64,000 nt of DNA. It comes from Rufibacter immobilis (lineage in GTDB: Bacteria; Bacteroidota; Bacteroidia; Cytophagales; Hymenobacteraceae). The notes under the pieces are model-generated. The model searched no databases. It was not told where the DNA came from and was given only the letters and a program-made list of their open reading frames with translations. This document shows positions 51,887-59,695 of this stretch, one piece after another. Every line of letters begins with the position of its first letter. The first letter of the stretch is position 1. The stretch covers positions 670,636 through 734,635 of the forward strand of contig NZ_RJJE01000017.1 in NCBI RefSeq assembly GCF_003721565.1, given 5' to 3'. The position numbers and the translations under genes are program-made.

Positions 51887-51925
51887 CGTTTAGCGGCCCT
51901 TTTTACAAAAATAGGCGAAAAACAG
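51887..51925 (+). repeat. Palindromic element, asymmetric (copy 23)
   Basis: CGTTTAGCGGCCC on the left, GGCGAAAAACAG on the right. 27 bp upstream of mnmE. Confidence 0.85.
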
Positions 51926-51991
51926 CAGAACTAGAGCATGGCTGTCTGAGCGGGGCTACTCTCAGGTCATTGCTGACTGGAGGGAGGTTTG

Positions 51992-52029
51992 CGTTTAGCG
52001 GCTATTTTTTGGAAATAAAGGCTAAAACG
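51992..52029 (+). repeat. Palindromic element, asymmetric, inside a coding end (copy 24)
   Basis: CGTTTAGCGGCTA on the left, AAGGCTAAAACG on the right. The reverse complement encodes the last residues and stop codon of the thioredoxin-like protein. Confidence 0.88.
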
Positions 52030-52484
52030 CGCGCAAATTCTTTGGCAGGTAGAAAGCCCGGTACCCGCTGCATGACCTGTAGTTTTTCGTTGAGGAAGAC
52101 CGTGTTGGGGTAGCTCATCTCGCCGTTCAGCAGGGAAAGAGCTAGTTCGTGCGCCCGGTATTTCTCCATGTAGCGGTAAGTTTTGCCGTCTATGGTCACG
52201 TTCTGCCGCTGCTCGGCGTTCAGTTTCACCACGTAAAAGTCCTCATTGAGTTGCTCTACAATCTGGGGGTTCTGGTACACCTGTTTGTCCATTTTCTTAC
52301 ACCAGCCGCACCAGTCGGTGTAAACGTCTATGAGAATCTTTTTGGGTTTGGTTTTATTTTTCTCAATGGCCTGGTTCAGGGTGAGCCACTGCAATTTAGC
52401 CGGTGGTACCTTTTCCTTCGCTTCAGGAGTAGGAGCGAAGAAGGAGAGGAACAGGACCTGCAGAAAGAAAACAGAAAAAGTCAT
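52002..52484 (-). CDS. Thioredoxin-like exported protein
   Basis: 160 residues. N-terminal hydrophobic segment (SVFFLQVLFLSFFAP) suggests export to the periplasm. Thioredoxin fold with active site TDWCGWCKKMD (Cys59, Cys62), of the DUF255/thioredoxin_7 type. The last eight residues (VLAFISKK) and the TAG stop come from palindromic copy 24. A function in disulfide reduction is inferred from the CxxC. Confidence 0.88.
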   Translation of the reverse strand: MTFSVFFLQVLFLSFFAPTPEAKEKVPPAKLQWLTLNQAIEKNKTKPKKILIDVYTDWCGWCKKMDKQVYQNPQIVEQLNEDFYVVKLNAEQRQNVTIDGKTYRYMEKYRAHELALSLLNGEMSYPNTVFLNEKLQVMQRVPGFLPAKEFARVLAFISKK

Positions 52485-52499
52485 ACTTGAATTGCTTTG

Positions 52500-52538
52500 C
52501 GTTTAGCGGCCGTTTTTCAAAAATCGGGCCTAAAACAG
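52500..52538 (+). repeat. Palindromic element, asymmetric (copy 25)
   Basis: CGTTTAGCGGCCG on the left, GGGCCTAAAACAG on the right, between the thioredoxin-like gene and the metal permease. Confidence 0.9.
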
Positions 52539-52602
52539 AATCATCTCTCCATACGAAGAACGGGTGCTTCTATTGCCTTGCAAAGGAGAAAAAGAACACA
52601 AT

Positions 52603-53529
52603 TTACAGGGCTGGTTCAATGGTGGTGGTGTCTTCTTTAGGCAAATTGGTCCTACCCGGGCTAGAGGTACGGCGGCGGGAGATAAGGCCATGGGTAGGCG
52701 AGAAAACAAAAGCCAGCGTGAACTGCACTCCAATGACCACAGAGATTGCCCCGGCTACGGAGCCGTTCAACCATAGAGCCAGGTAAAAACCCGCCGCGGA
52801 GGAAACAATGCCCAAGACCGCCGAAATCACCAGCATTTTCTTGAGGTTATCGGTGAGCAGATAGGCCGTGGCCGGAGGGCCCACCATGAGCGCCACCACC
52901 AGAATAGCCCCCACAGATTCAAAGGCCGCCACGGTGGTCAAAGACACCGCCCCCATGAGCAGATAGTACCAAAGCGTGGTGGAAATGCCAATGGCCGCGG
53001 CAAAAGCGGGATCAAAAGAGGTGAGGTATAACTCTTTATAAAATAGCGAGATAAACAGCAGGATCACCAGCATGACGCCGCCCATGATCCAGACGGTGCG
53101 GGGGCCTAGGTTCATTCCGCTTTCGGTGAGCCAGATGTCCAGGGGCACGTAGGCAATCTCGCCGTACAGCACGCAGTCCTGGTCCAGGTCAACCTGACCC
53201 GCGTACACCGAGATGAGAATGATGCCCAGCGCGAACAGCCAGGTGAAGGTCACGCCAATGGAGGCATCGGCCTGCACGTTCACTTTCTTGTGGAGGAACT
53301 CAATGAGGAAGGTGCATACCACGCCCAGTGCGGCGGCTCCTATGAGCATGGTCCAGATCTCGCGGGAACCGCTGAACAGGAAGGCCAGCACAATGCCCGG
53401 CAGCACCGCGTGCGAAATAGCGTCGCCCACCATGGCCATGCGGCGCAGAATGAGGAAGCAGCCCAGCAAACTGCAGCAGATGGCCACCAGCGCTCCCGTA
53501 AAAATAATCCAAAAGGCGTCTATGTTCAT
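52603..53529 (-). CDS. Metal ABC transporter permease (ABC-3 family)
   Basis: 308 residues, about eight or nine membrane segments. ABC-3 permease for Mn/Zn/Fe(II) uptake, with the typical GDAISHAVLPGIVLAFL start and VGAILVVALMVGPPATAYLL motif. Its ATG overlaps the stop of the upstream permease (ATGA), so the two are made together. Last gene of the importer operon. Confidence 0.92.
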   Translation of the reverse strand: MNIDAFWIIFTGALVAICCSLLGCFLILRRMAMVGDAISHAVLPGIVLAFLFSGSREIWTMLIGAAALGVVCTFLIEFLHKKVNVQADASIGVTFTWLFALGIILISVYAGQVDLDQDCVLYGEIAYVPLDIWLTESGMNLGPRTVWIMGGVMLVILLFISLFYKELYLTSFDPAFAAAIGISTTLWYYLLMGAVSLTTVAAFESVGAILVVALMVGPPATAYLLTDNLKKMLVISAVLGIVSSAAGFYLALWLNGSVAGAISVVIGVQFTLAFVFSPTHGLISRRRTSSPGRTNLPKEDTTTIEPAL

Positions 53530-54818
53530 GGCTGTTGCGGAATGGAGGTTTGGTGCGGATCGGCGGTGGGGTAGTCCAACAGCTCTTCCAGGCGTTTTTC
53601 CAGCTCAGGGGTAAGCACGTGCTCAATAGATTCAGCGTCTTCGTGTACGTGGTCTGAGGCCACCTGCAAATACTGGGTGAGGTACAGTTCCCAGAGCCGG
53701 TGCAGCCGCACCACGCGCTGGGCTTCCTTTTTCCCGGACTCCGTGAGGGCCCAGCCCGAAGCGTTTTTCTGGATCAGGCCCTGCCGGCAAAGAGTTTGCA
53801 GTCCGTCTTTCATCCGGAGCAGCGGCTGTTGGCGGCGCTCCAGAATCTGTTCTTTGGAGTAACTGTGCTGGTATTCGCCTTTGCCTTCGCCCAACTGGAA
53901 GAGTGTTTTGAGAATGTTCTCCCTCGTCATCTGGCGGCGTACGCGGCGCTGGAGCAGGTAACGGGCCAGCAACCCTTTCCTGGGCGCCAGCGTGAACGAC
54001 AGGATGGCCAGGAGCGAAAGCAGCATTACAATCCAGGGACCGGTGGGCATGGCCGGGGCGGTGAATGACACAAACGCACCCGCGGCACCGCAGAAGGCGC
54101 TCATAGTAGCGGCAATCAAGACCATGGCTCCCAGACGGTCGGTCCAGAAACGGGCGGCGGCGGCCGGGGTAATGAGCATCGCCGACATCAGCACCACGCC
54201 TACCGATTGGATGCCTACCACCACGGCGAGCACCGTGAGCGTGGTCAGGAGCAGTTCTAGGCCTCGCACGGGCATACCCAGCGTTCGGGCGTAGGCCGTA
54301 TCAAAACTGAGGAGTTTGAATTCTTTGTACAAAAGCAGCACGCTCAGGAGCAACAATACCGCCACCGCTCCAAAGGTGATCAAATCCTGCCCCACCAGTG
54401 CTGCCGCGCTCCCGAAGAGGAATTTATCCAAACCGCTTTGGTTTTCGTTGCCCGAGTGCTGGATAGACGTGAGAAAAAGGATGCCTACGCCAAAGAACAC
54501 CGAGAGCACCAACCCTATGGCGGTGTCTTCCTTGATGCGGCTGTGGGCCGTAATGGCGTCAATGACAATGAGCGAAAGCCAGCCCGTAATAAATGAGCCC
54601 AGCAGCAGAATGAGCGGGTTTTTCTCGCCGGTTAGAATGAAAGCCAGACAAACGCCCGGTAATACGGCATGTGCCACGGCATCGCCTACCAGGGCCCGCT
54701 TGCGGAGCACGGTAAAGCAGCCCACCACGGCAGAACTGGCCGCCAGCAAGACGGAGCCAATGGTCACAAAGCGCACATTGGCATCTGACATGCTCAGGAA
54801 TTCCCAGAGTGCGTTCAT
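53526..54818 (-). CDS. Metal ABC permease fused to DtxR-type domain
   Basis: 430 residues. Residues ~1-285 are an ABC-3 permease (GDAVAHAVLPGVCLAFI, GVVLMSAMLITPAAAARF). Residues ~290-430 are cytoplasmic and resemble a DtxR/MntR regulator: winged-helix-like part (NILKTLFQLGEGKG, LCRQGLIQKNASGWALTESG) and a metal-binding dimerisation part (RLHRLWELYLTQYL, HEDAESIEHVLTPELEKRL). Such fusions are known in Bacteroidota and other phyla; the domain may sense metal and gate the transporter. Overlaps the ATPase gene by 4 bp. Confidence 0.92.
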   Translation of the reverse strand: MNALWEFLSMSDANVRFVTIGSVLLAASSAVVGCFTVLRKRALVGDAVAHAVLPGVCLAFILTGEKNPLILLLGSFITGWLSLIVIDAITAHSRIKEDTAIGLVLSVFFGVGILFLTSIQHSGNENQSGLDKFLFGSAAALVGQDLITFGAVAVLLLLSVLLLYKEFKLLSFDTAYARTLGMPVRGLELLLTTLTVLAVVVGIQSVGVVLMSAMLITPAAAARFWTDRLGAMVLIAATMSAFCGAAGAFVSFTAPAMPTGPWIVMLLSLLAILSFTLAPRKGLLARYLLQRRVRRQMTRENILKTLFQLGEGKGEYQHSYSKEQILERRQQPLLRMKDGLQTLCRQGLIQKNASGWALTESGKKEAQRVVRLHRLWELYLTQYLQVASDHVHEDAESIEHVLTPELEKRLEELLDYPTADPHQTSIPQQP

Positions 54819-55621
54819 TTCTTGCGGGTGGGTTTGGTTTCTCTGATGGGGAAGTTCTGTTTGTGCAGCAGCTCGCTCACGCGGCTCAGTTCCGTTAAGC
54901 GGCCGCCGTAGGTTTTCTCCAGCAGGGCAGGCGTGAGGGTCTGGGCGGTTGGGCCTGAGGCCACCAGCCGCATGTTCAACAGAATAATCCAGTCAAAATA
55001 ATCCTGCGCCGATTGCAGGTCATGGTGCACCACCACCACCGTCTTGCCGGCGTCGCGCATCTGGCGCAGCAATTCAATGATAGCGGTTTCGGTGGCAATG
55101 TCCACGCCCGCGAAGGGCTCATCCATGAGGTACAGGTCGGCGTCCTGCGCCAGGGCCCGGGAGAGAAACACGCGCTGCTGCTGCCCCCCCGAAAGTTGGG
55201 AGATCTGCCGGTTGGCGAAATCCTGCATGCCTACTTTCTCCAGCGCCTCCATAGCCAGTTTTTTCTCACGGCTGCCCGGCCGCTTGAACAGCCCCAGTTG
55301 CCCGTAAGTACCCATCATGGCCACGTCCAGGGCCGAAGCCGGAAAGTCCCAGTCCACTGACTCGCGCTGCGGCACATAGCTCACCTTCCGGCGGACTTCG
55401 TTCAACGGTTTCCCGAACAACTCCACGTACCCGCTGTTGAGCGGAAGCAGCCCCATCACGGCTTTGATCAGGGTTGATTTACCGGCCCCGTTGGGACCTA
55501 TCACACCTACTAAGGCTTGCTTGGGCAAGGTGAGGTCCACGTCCCACAGCACGGGTTTCCGCTGATAACTCACCGTAAGATCATGCACTTCCAATACCGG
55601 GTCCGTTACGTGTTGTATCAT
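54815..55621 (-). CDS. Metal ABC transporter ATP-binding protein
   Basis: 268 residues, cytosolic ATPase of the importer. Walker A GPNGAGKST, signature LSGGQQQRVFLSRAL, Walker B DLYLMDEPF, switch His in VVVVHHDLQS. Followed in the operon by the two permeases; preceded at 176 bp by the binding-protein gene, with two palindromic elements in between. Confidence 0.95.
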   Translation of the reverse strand: MIQHVTDPVLEVHDLTVSYQRKPVLWDVDLTLPKQALVGVIGPNGAGKSTLIKAVMGLLPLNSGYVELFGKPLNEVRRKVSYVPQRESVDWDFPASALDVAMMGTYGQLGLFKRPGSREKKLAMEALEKVGMQDFANRQISQLSGGQQQRVFLSRALAQDADLYLMDEPFAGVDIATETAIIELLRQMRDAGKTVVVVHHDLQSAQDYFDWIILLNMRLVASGPTAQTLTPALLEKTYGGRLTELSRVSELLHKQNFPIRETKPTRKK

Positions 55622-55665
55622 GGGGTATTTTTCCGTTTAACTCTTATTCAATTCTTGTATAAATG

Positions 55666-55704
55666 CGTTTAGCGGCTCTTTTTCTGAAAACATGGCTAAA
55701 ACAG
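55666..55704 (+). repeat. Palindromic element, asymmetric (copy 26)
   Basis: CGTTTAGCGGCTC on the left, ATGGCTAAAACAG on the right. First of a head-to-head pair inside the metal importer operon. Confidence 0.92.
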
Positions 55705-55731
55705 ATTAGAGTTCTAGTTCGCTTACCTTTT

Positions 55732-55769
55732 CAGTTTAGCTCCTTTTTTGGAAAAAGAGCCGCTAAACG
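55732..55769 (-). repeat. Palindromic element, inverted (copy 27)
   Basis: On the minus strand CGTTTAGCGGCTC at the start and GGAGCTAAACTG at the end. 27 bp from copy 26. Confidence 0.88.
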
Positions 55770-55796
55770 CACTTAAAGTAATCTGTTATTCAATGC

Positions 55797-56741
55797 TCAT
55801 CTAAGCGCTGTCACTATTTTAGTTACGTTGGCTTTTACCATTCCCGCATAGGTGTCGGCACCGCTTTGGGCATCGCCTAAGGCGTCTGAGTAAAGCGTGC
55901 CGCCCAACTTGATGTCATGCCCTTTCTGCCGACAGCCTTCCAGCACGGCTTCAATGGCTTTCTGGGAAACAGAGCTCTCCACAAACACTGCTTTCACCCG
56001 GCGCGAAACAATGAAATTCACCAGCGAAGACACGTCTTGCAAGCCAAACTCAGATACCGTGGAAATTCCCTGCAGGCCCTGCACCTCTATCTGGTAGGCA
56101 TCTCCAAAATACCCAAATGCATCATGGGCCGTGATGAGGATGCGTTGCTGGGCCGGTATGGAAGCAATTTCGCTCTGCGTCCAGCGGTGAAGGCTGTCTA
56201 GCTGGGCGGTGTAGCGGGCGGTGTTCTGTTGGTATTGCGCCGCGTGGGCGGTGTCTCTGGCCTGTAGGCGGTTAGATAGGTGCGTTACCACCTGGCTCCA
56301 GAGTTGCACATTGAACCAAATGTGCGGGTCGTGGCTGTCCTGGAATTCGGGCAGACGGCGGAGGTTGGCTTCGGGTAAGCTTTCGGCGGCGGCCCAGACT
56401 TCTTTCTGGCGGGCCAGTTTCTCCAGCACTTCGCCCATTTTCCCTTCCAGGTGCAGGCCGTTGTAAATGATGATATCCGCTTCGCGCAGCGTTTGCAGAT
56501 CGCCCAGGGCGGCTTTGTACAGGTGCGGGTCTACGCCCGGGCCCATCAGGGCCTGTACCACCGCACGGTCACCCACCACATTGGCCACCGCATCGCGCAG
56601 AATCCCGGTGGTGGTGACAATGTACAGTTTGCCCTGCCGGTGGGCCTGCGCGCCCGGAGTATCCTGGGGAGCGCAGGCCGCACACAGTAGGAGTAAGATC
56701 AGGTGAGCTAAAAGTAAACCGCGTTTTAGAGCTATTTTCAT
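55797..56741 (-). CDS. Metal ABC transporter substrate-binding lipoprotein
   Basis: 314 residues, cluster A-1 binding protein for Mn, Zn or Fe(II). N-terminal lipoprotein-like signal ending LLLLCAAC. Metal ligands expected at His in GVDPHLY, His in DPHIWFN, Glu in AVFVESSVS and Asp in LYSDALG. No His-rich loop, which favours Mn or Fe over high-affinity Zn; this is inference. ATG 56741 and the first residues MKIALKRG lie in a degenerate palindromic element (56721-56760). GTG 56762 is an alternative start. Confidence 0.9.
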   Translation of the reverse strand: MKIALKRGLLLAHLILLLLCAACAPQDTPGAQAHRQGKLYIVTTTGILRDAVANVVGDRAVVQALMGPGVDPHLYKAALGDLQTLREADIIIYNGLHLEGKMGEVLEKLARQKEVWAAAESLPEANLRRLPEFQDSHDPHIWFNVQLWSQVVTHLSNRLQARDTAHAAQYQQNTARYTAQLDSLHRWTQSEIASIPAQQRILITAHDAFGYFGDAYQIEVQGLQGISTVSEFGLQDVSSLVNFIVSRRVKAVFVESSVSQKAIEAVLEGCRQKGHDIKLGGTLYSDALGDAQSGADTYAGMVKANVTKIVTALR

Positions 56742-56760
56742 AAAAGCAGCGCAGAAACGC
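56721..56760 (-). repeat. Degenerate palindromic element over a start codon (copy 28)
   Basis: On the minus strand it begins GCGTTTCTGCGCTGC and ends TAGCTCTAAAACGC, with central TTTTATGAAAA. The ATG of the substrate-binding protein is in this centre. Confidence 0.6.
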
Positions 56761-56763
56761 ACC

Positions 56764-57423
56764 TCATGGGTTTATGACGAAAATCTTCTCCAGCACGTCT
56801 GAAGAAAGTATCACTGATTTGTTTTTATCTATATTGATCTCCAATGAATTATCATAGGCTATTTTGTCTACCACTTGCAGTTGCGAGCCAATCTGGATAC
56901 CCATGCGGTTCAGGTATTGCAGGAAAGCGGGCTGCGTGTCTTTCACCCGGCAGACCACGCCTTTCTGGTCAATAGCCAGGGTTGCCAGCGCCCGCTGTTC
57001 CACTTCCGGCAGTTCGCCTGCCTCAGTGGGGATAGGGTCACCGTGCGGGTCTACGCGGGGGTGGCCCAGAAACTCGTCCAGCCGTTGGGTGAGCAGTTCA
57101 GACTTTACGTGTTCCATCTGCTCGGCCACGTCATGGACTTCGTCCCAGGTGAAGTGGAGCTTCTGCACCAGGAAAACTTCCCAGAGCCGGTGCTTCCGGA
57201 TGATCTTGAGCGCCACCCGCTGGCCTTCCTGCGTGAGCTGCACCCCGTGGTACTTCACATAGTGCACCAGGTCTTTCGCGCTCAGCTTGCGCAGCATGTC
57301 GCTCACGGAGGCTGGTTTGGTTTCCAGCATCTCAGAGAGCGCGGTAGTGCTCACGGCACTAACCCCGGCCCCCGAGAGCTTGTAAATAGCTTTGATGTAA
57401 TTTTCTTCTGCGGTACTGTGCAT
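56764..57423 (-). CDS. DtxR/MntR-family metal-dependent regulator
   Basis: 219 residues. N-terminal winged helix (TTALSEMLETKPASVSDMLRKL), metal-binding dimerisation domain (HRLWEVFLVQKLHFTWDEVHDVAEQMEHVKSELLTQRLDEFLGHP), then a C-terminal FeoA/SH3-like domain (~residues 145-219). Likely represses the metal importer downstream when Mn or Fe is plentiful. Located directly before the binding-protein gene and 5 bp after fabH. Confidence 0.93.
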   Translation of the reverse strand: MHSTAEENYIKAIYKLSGAGVSAVSTTALSEMLETKPASVSDMLRKLSAKDLVHYVKYHGVQLTQEGQRVALKIIRKHRLWEVFLVQKLHFTWDEVHDVAEQMEHVKSELLTQRLDEFLGHPRVDPHGDPIPTEAGELPEVEQRALATLAIDQKGVVCRVKDTQPAFLQYLNRMGIQIGSQLQVVDKIAYDNSLEINIDKNKSVILSSDVLEKIFVINP

Positions 57424-57428
57424 GGTTT

Positions 57429-58439
57429 TTACCAGCGTATCAAGGCGGAAGCCCAGGTAAACCCACTCCCGAAGGCGGCCAGGCAGATCAGGTCTCCCTC
57501 TTTCACGCGGCCTTCCTCAAACGCCTCAGAGAAAGCGATGGGCACCGAGGCTGCCGTGGTGTTGCCGTACTTCTGGATGTTGCTGAAGATTTTGCTATCG
57601 GGTAACTTCATTTTCTGCTGGATGAACTGTGTGATGCGCAGGTTAGCCTGGTGCGGTACCACTAAATCCAGATCCTCAGCGGTTACGTTGTTTTGTTCCA
57701 GGGCCTCATTGATCACCTCCGGAAAACGGGTTACGGCGTGCTTGAACACAGTGCTTCCATTCATGATGGGGAAGATGTCACCGCTGTCAATGGTTTGGTA
57801 GGTGAGGCGCTCGGCGTCATTACTGGACGGCCCTTTGGTCATCAGTTCCTCGGCAAATTCGCCTTGGGCGTGTAAATGGGTGGACAGAATGCCTCGTTCC
57901 AAGCTGTCAGACGGCGTCAATACGGCGGCACCGGCACCATCCCCGAAAATTACGGAAACGGACCGTCCTTTGTCTGAGAAGTCCAATCCGGAGGAGTGGA
58001 TCTCTGAACCTACCACCAGCACATTGTTGTACATGCCGGTTTTAATGAACTGGTCGGCCAGGGAGAGGGCGTAGATAAAGCCGGAGCATTGGTTACGCAC
58101 GTCGTAGCAAGGAATGTCTGAGATGCCCAGTTCGCGCTGCAACAACACCCCGGAACCCGGGAAGAAATAGTCAGGGCTGAGGGTCGCGAACACGATCATG
58201 TCCAGGTCCTTCGGCTCCAGGCCGGCTTTCTCCAGGGCCTTGCGGGCTGCTTTAGCGGCCATGTTGGCCGTAGTGTCTTTTCCGGGTTCAAAATAACGGC
58301 GCTCATGAATACCTGTCCGTTCTACAATCCAGGCATCTGAGGTATCCATCAGCTTTTCCAGGTCTGCGTTCTTTACCACCTTTTCAGGTACATAGTGGCC
58401 TAAGCCAGCAATGCGTGAGTTTCTTAATTCTTTTGCCAT
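57429..58439 (-). CDS. fabH: 3-oxoacyl-ACP synthase III (FabH-like)
   Basis: 336 residues. Condenses acetyl- or acyl-CoA with malonyl-ACP to start fatty acid synthesis. Catalytic triad: Cys118 (VRNQCSGFIYAL), His in VPHQANLRI and Asn in KYGNTTAASVPI. The tail GFTWASALIRW is typical. Not next to other fab genes, so a second FabH-like enzyme of special use is possible. Confidence 0.92.
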   Translation of the reverse strand: MAKELRNSRIAGLGHYVPEKVVKNADLEKLMDTSDAWIVERTGIHERRYFEPGKDTTANMAAKAARKALEKAGLEPKDLDMIVFATLSPDYFFPGSGVLLQRELGISDIPCYDVRNQCSGFIYALSLADQFIKTGMYNNVLVVGSEIHSSGLDFSDKGRSVSVIFGDGAGAAVLTPSDSLERGILSTHLHAQGEFAEELMTKGPSSNDAERLTYQTIDSGDIFPIMNGSTVFKHAVTRFPEVINEALEQNNVTAEDLDLVVPHQANLRITQFIQQKMKLPDSKIFSNIQKYGNTTAASVPIAFSEAFEEGRVKEGDLICLAAFGSGFTWASALIRW

Positions 58440-58446
58440 AGTTCGT

Positions 58447-58454
58447 CAAATATA
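58447..58454 (-). promoter_or_regulatory. Candidate -7 box (TATATTTG) before fabH
   Basis: Matches TAnnTTTG on the minus strand 8 bp before the ATG, so a transcript would start within a few bases of the start codon. No TTTG at the normal -33 distance. Confidence 0.4.
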
Positions 58455-58493
58455 CGTGTATTGAAATAAAAGTTTAGGGAAGTCTAAATGTTT

Positions 58494-59654
58494 TTAACAG
58501 GTGAATGATTGATGGAGCAGCTGGCGAACCACTTGCTGTGCGTGTTGCGCTTCTTCCTTCCAGAAAACATCGGCCGGAATGCCCTTCTGGTAGTACGTAC
58601 GCTGGAGGAGTTGCTCTACTTTTTCTGCCGTTAATTCCTGAGCGAAGGCGTGGGTGAGGCCCCCATTCGTTTGCCGCAGAATTTCCTCCCACAGTGGGTT
58701 CTCCTCGGTTACTACCACCAAGCCATTAGCCATGTACTCAAATAACTTGGTAGGTAAACAGGTAAATGTGCTGGGGTGCGGGCGGTACGGCAGCAGCCCT
58801 AAGTGATGACGTTGCTCCTGCGCCAGAATTTCGTGGTGCGGGACCAGGGCATCGCCGCCCAGCAACGTCACGAAAGATAGATCTTTAATCTGGGCCCTCA
58901 ATTCCGTCAGATAAGCGGCTTCGGCGCAATACCCTATAATGGTAAGCTGGGCATCCGGCACCCAGTTCCTTAAGCGGGAAGTAAACTCTATGGCCTCCTG
59001 TACGCCGTACAAGCGGGAAATGGTGCCGGAGTACAGGAGCCTAAGCGGCCTATGTTGGGACAAAGCCACTGGTACACTTCTTTTAGCAGCCGGATTGGTA
59101 ACCGCCGGGAGGTATTTGTTCTGCAACACCGTGTAGCGCTGCCCCAGAAACGGAAGTTCCCGGGCGTACGCCTGCTCCGCCAGAAAGAAATGTGCTACGG
59201 CCGGGGCCAGCATTTTCTCCATGAACCGCACCAGATTTCCTGCTATCTTCGCAATAAGGCCGGGGTACACCTGTTGGGTGGTGAGGTTGAGGTAATAATT
59301 CTCCTGTACATCATACACCAGTTTACAAGCGTGCAGCCGGCAATACAGGGCACTTAGCGGCAGCAGTTCATGCGTGCCAATGATCAGCAGGTGGGGGCGG
59401 ACCTGGTTCAGGAGTTTCCAGAAGCGCCCCTGCGCCGAAATACGACCCAGCGAAAGCCGTTTGAAATGAAAGACGGGGTGGAAGGTGATTCCTGTATTTT
59501 CTGCCGCCGGGGGGATGGGTGCGGTGAATCCTGCCACATGAACTTCGGTTTCAGGTAGTTTGGCAAGGCTTTGGCCAATTTTTTCGTACAAACGGGTGTC
59601 AGAAACCGGCTTCAGCAACGATACCAGCAGAATTCGTTTTCGAATCATCGGCAC
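58494..59654 (-). CDS. Group 1 (GT4-like) glycosyltransferase
   Basis: 386 residues. GT-B fold; the C-terminal half has RLLYSGTISRLYGVQEAIEF, VPDAQLTIIGYC and HLGLLPYRPHPSTFTCLPTKLFEYMANGLVVVTEE. No membrane segment. Probably transfers a sugar in surface polysaccharide or lipid synthesis; acceptor unknown. Divergent from dapD. Confidence 0.85.
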   Translation of the reverse strand: MPMIRKRILLVSLLKPVSDTRLYEKIGQSLAKLPETEVHVAGFTAPIPPAAENTGITFHPVFHFKRLSLGRISAQGRFWKLLNQVRPHLLIIGTHELLPLSALYCRLHACKLVYDVQENYYLNLTTQQVYPGLIAKIAGNLVRFMEKMLAPAVAHFFLAEQAYARELPFLGQRYTVLQNKYLPAVTNPAAKRSVPVALSQHRPLRLLYSGTISRLYGVQEAIEFTSRLRNWVPDAQLTIIGYCAEAAYLTELRAQIKDLSFVTLLGGDALVPHHEILAQEQRHHLGLLPYRPHPSTFTCLPTKLFEYMANGLVVVTEENPLWEEILRQTNGGLTHAFAQELTAEKVEQLLQRTYYQKGIPADVFWKEEAQHAQQVVRQLLHQSFTC

Positions 59655-59661
59655 AATTTAA

Positions 59662-59669
59662 TAAATTTG
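59662..59669 (+). promoter_or_regulatory. Candidate -7 box (TAAATTTG) before dapD
   Basis: TAnnTTTG match 26 bp before the dapD ATG, with TTTT about 20 bp further upstream in place of TTTG. Confidence 0.5.
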
Positions 59670-59695
59670 GTTTCTTATTCTTTCACAAAGACAAA

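Noticed and set aside
51887-52029. Two same-direction palindromic elements near mnmE as the start of a tandem array
   Set aside because: Only two copies with unequal spacing and a coding end between them; no array.
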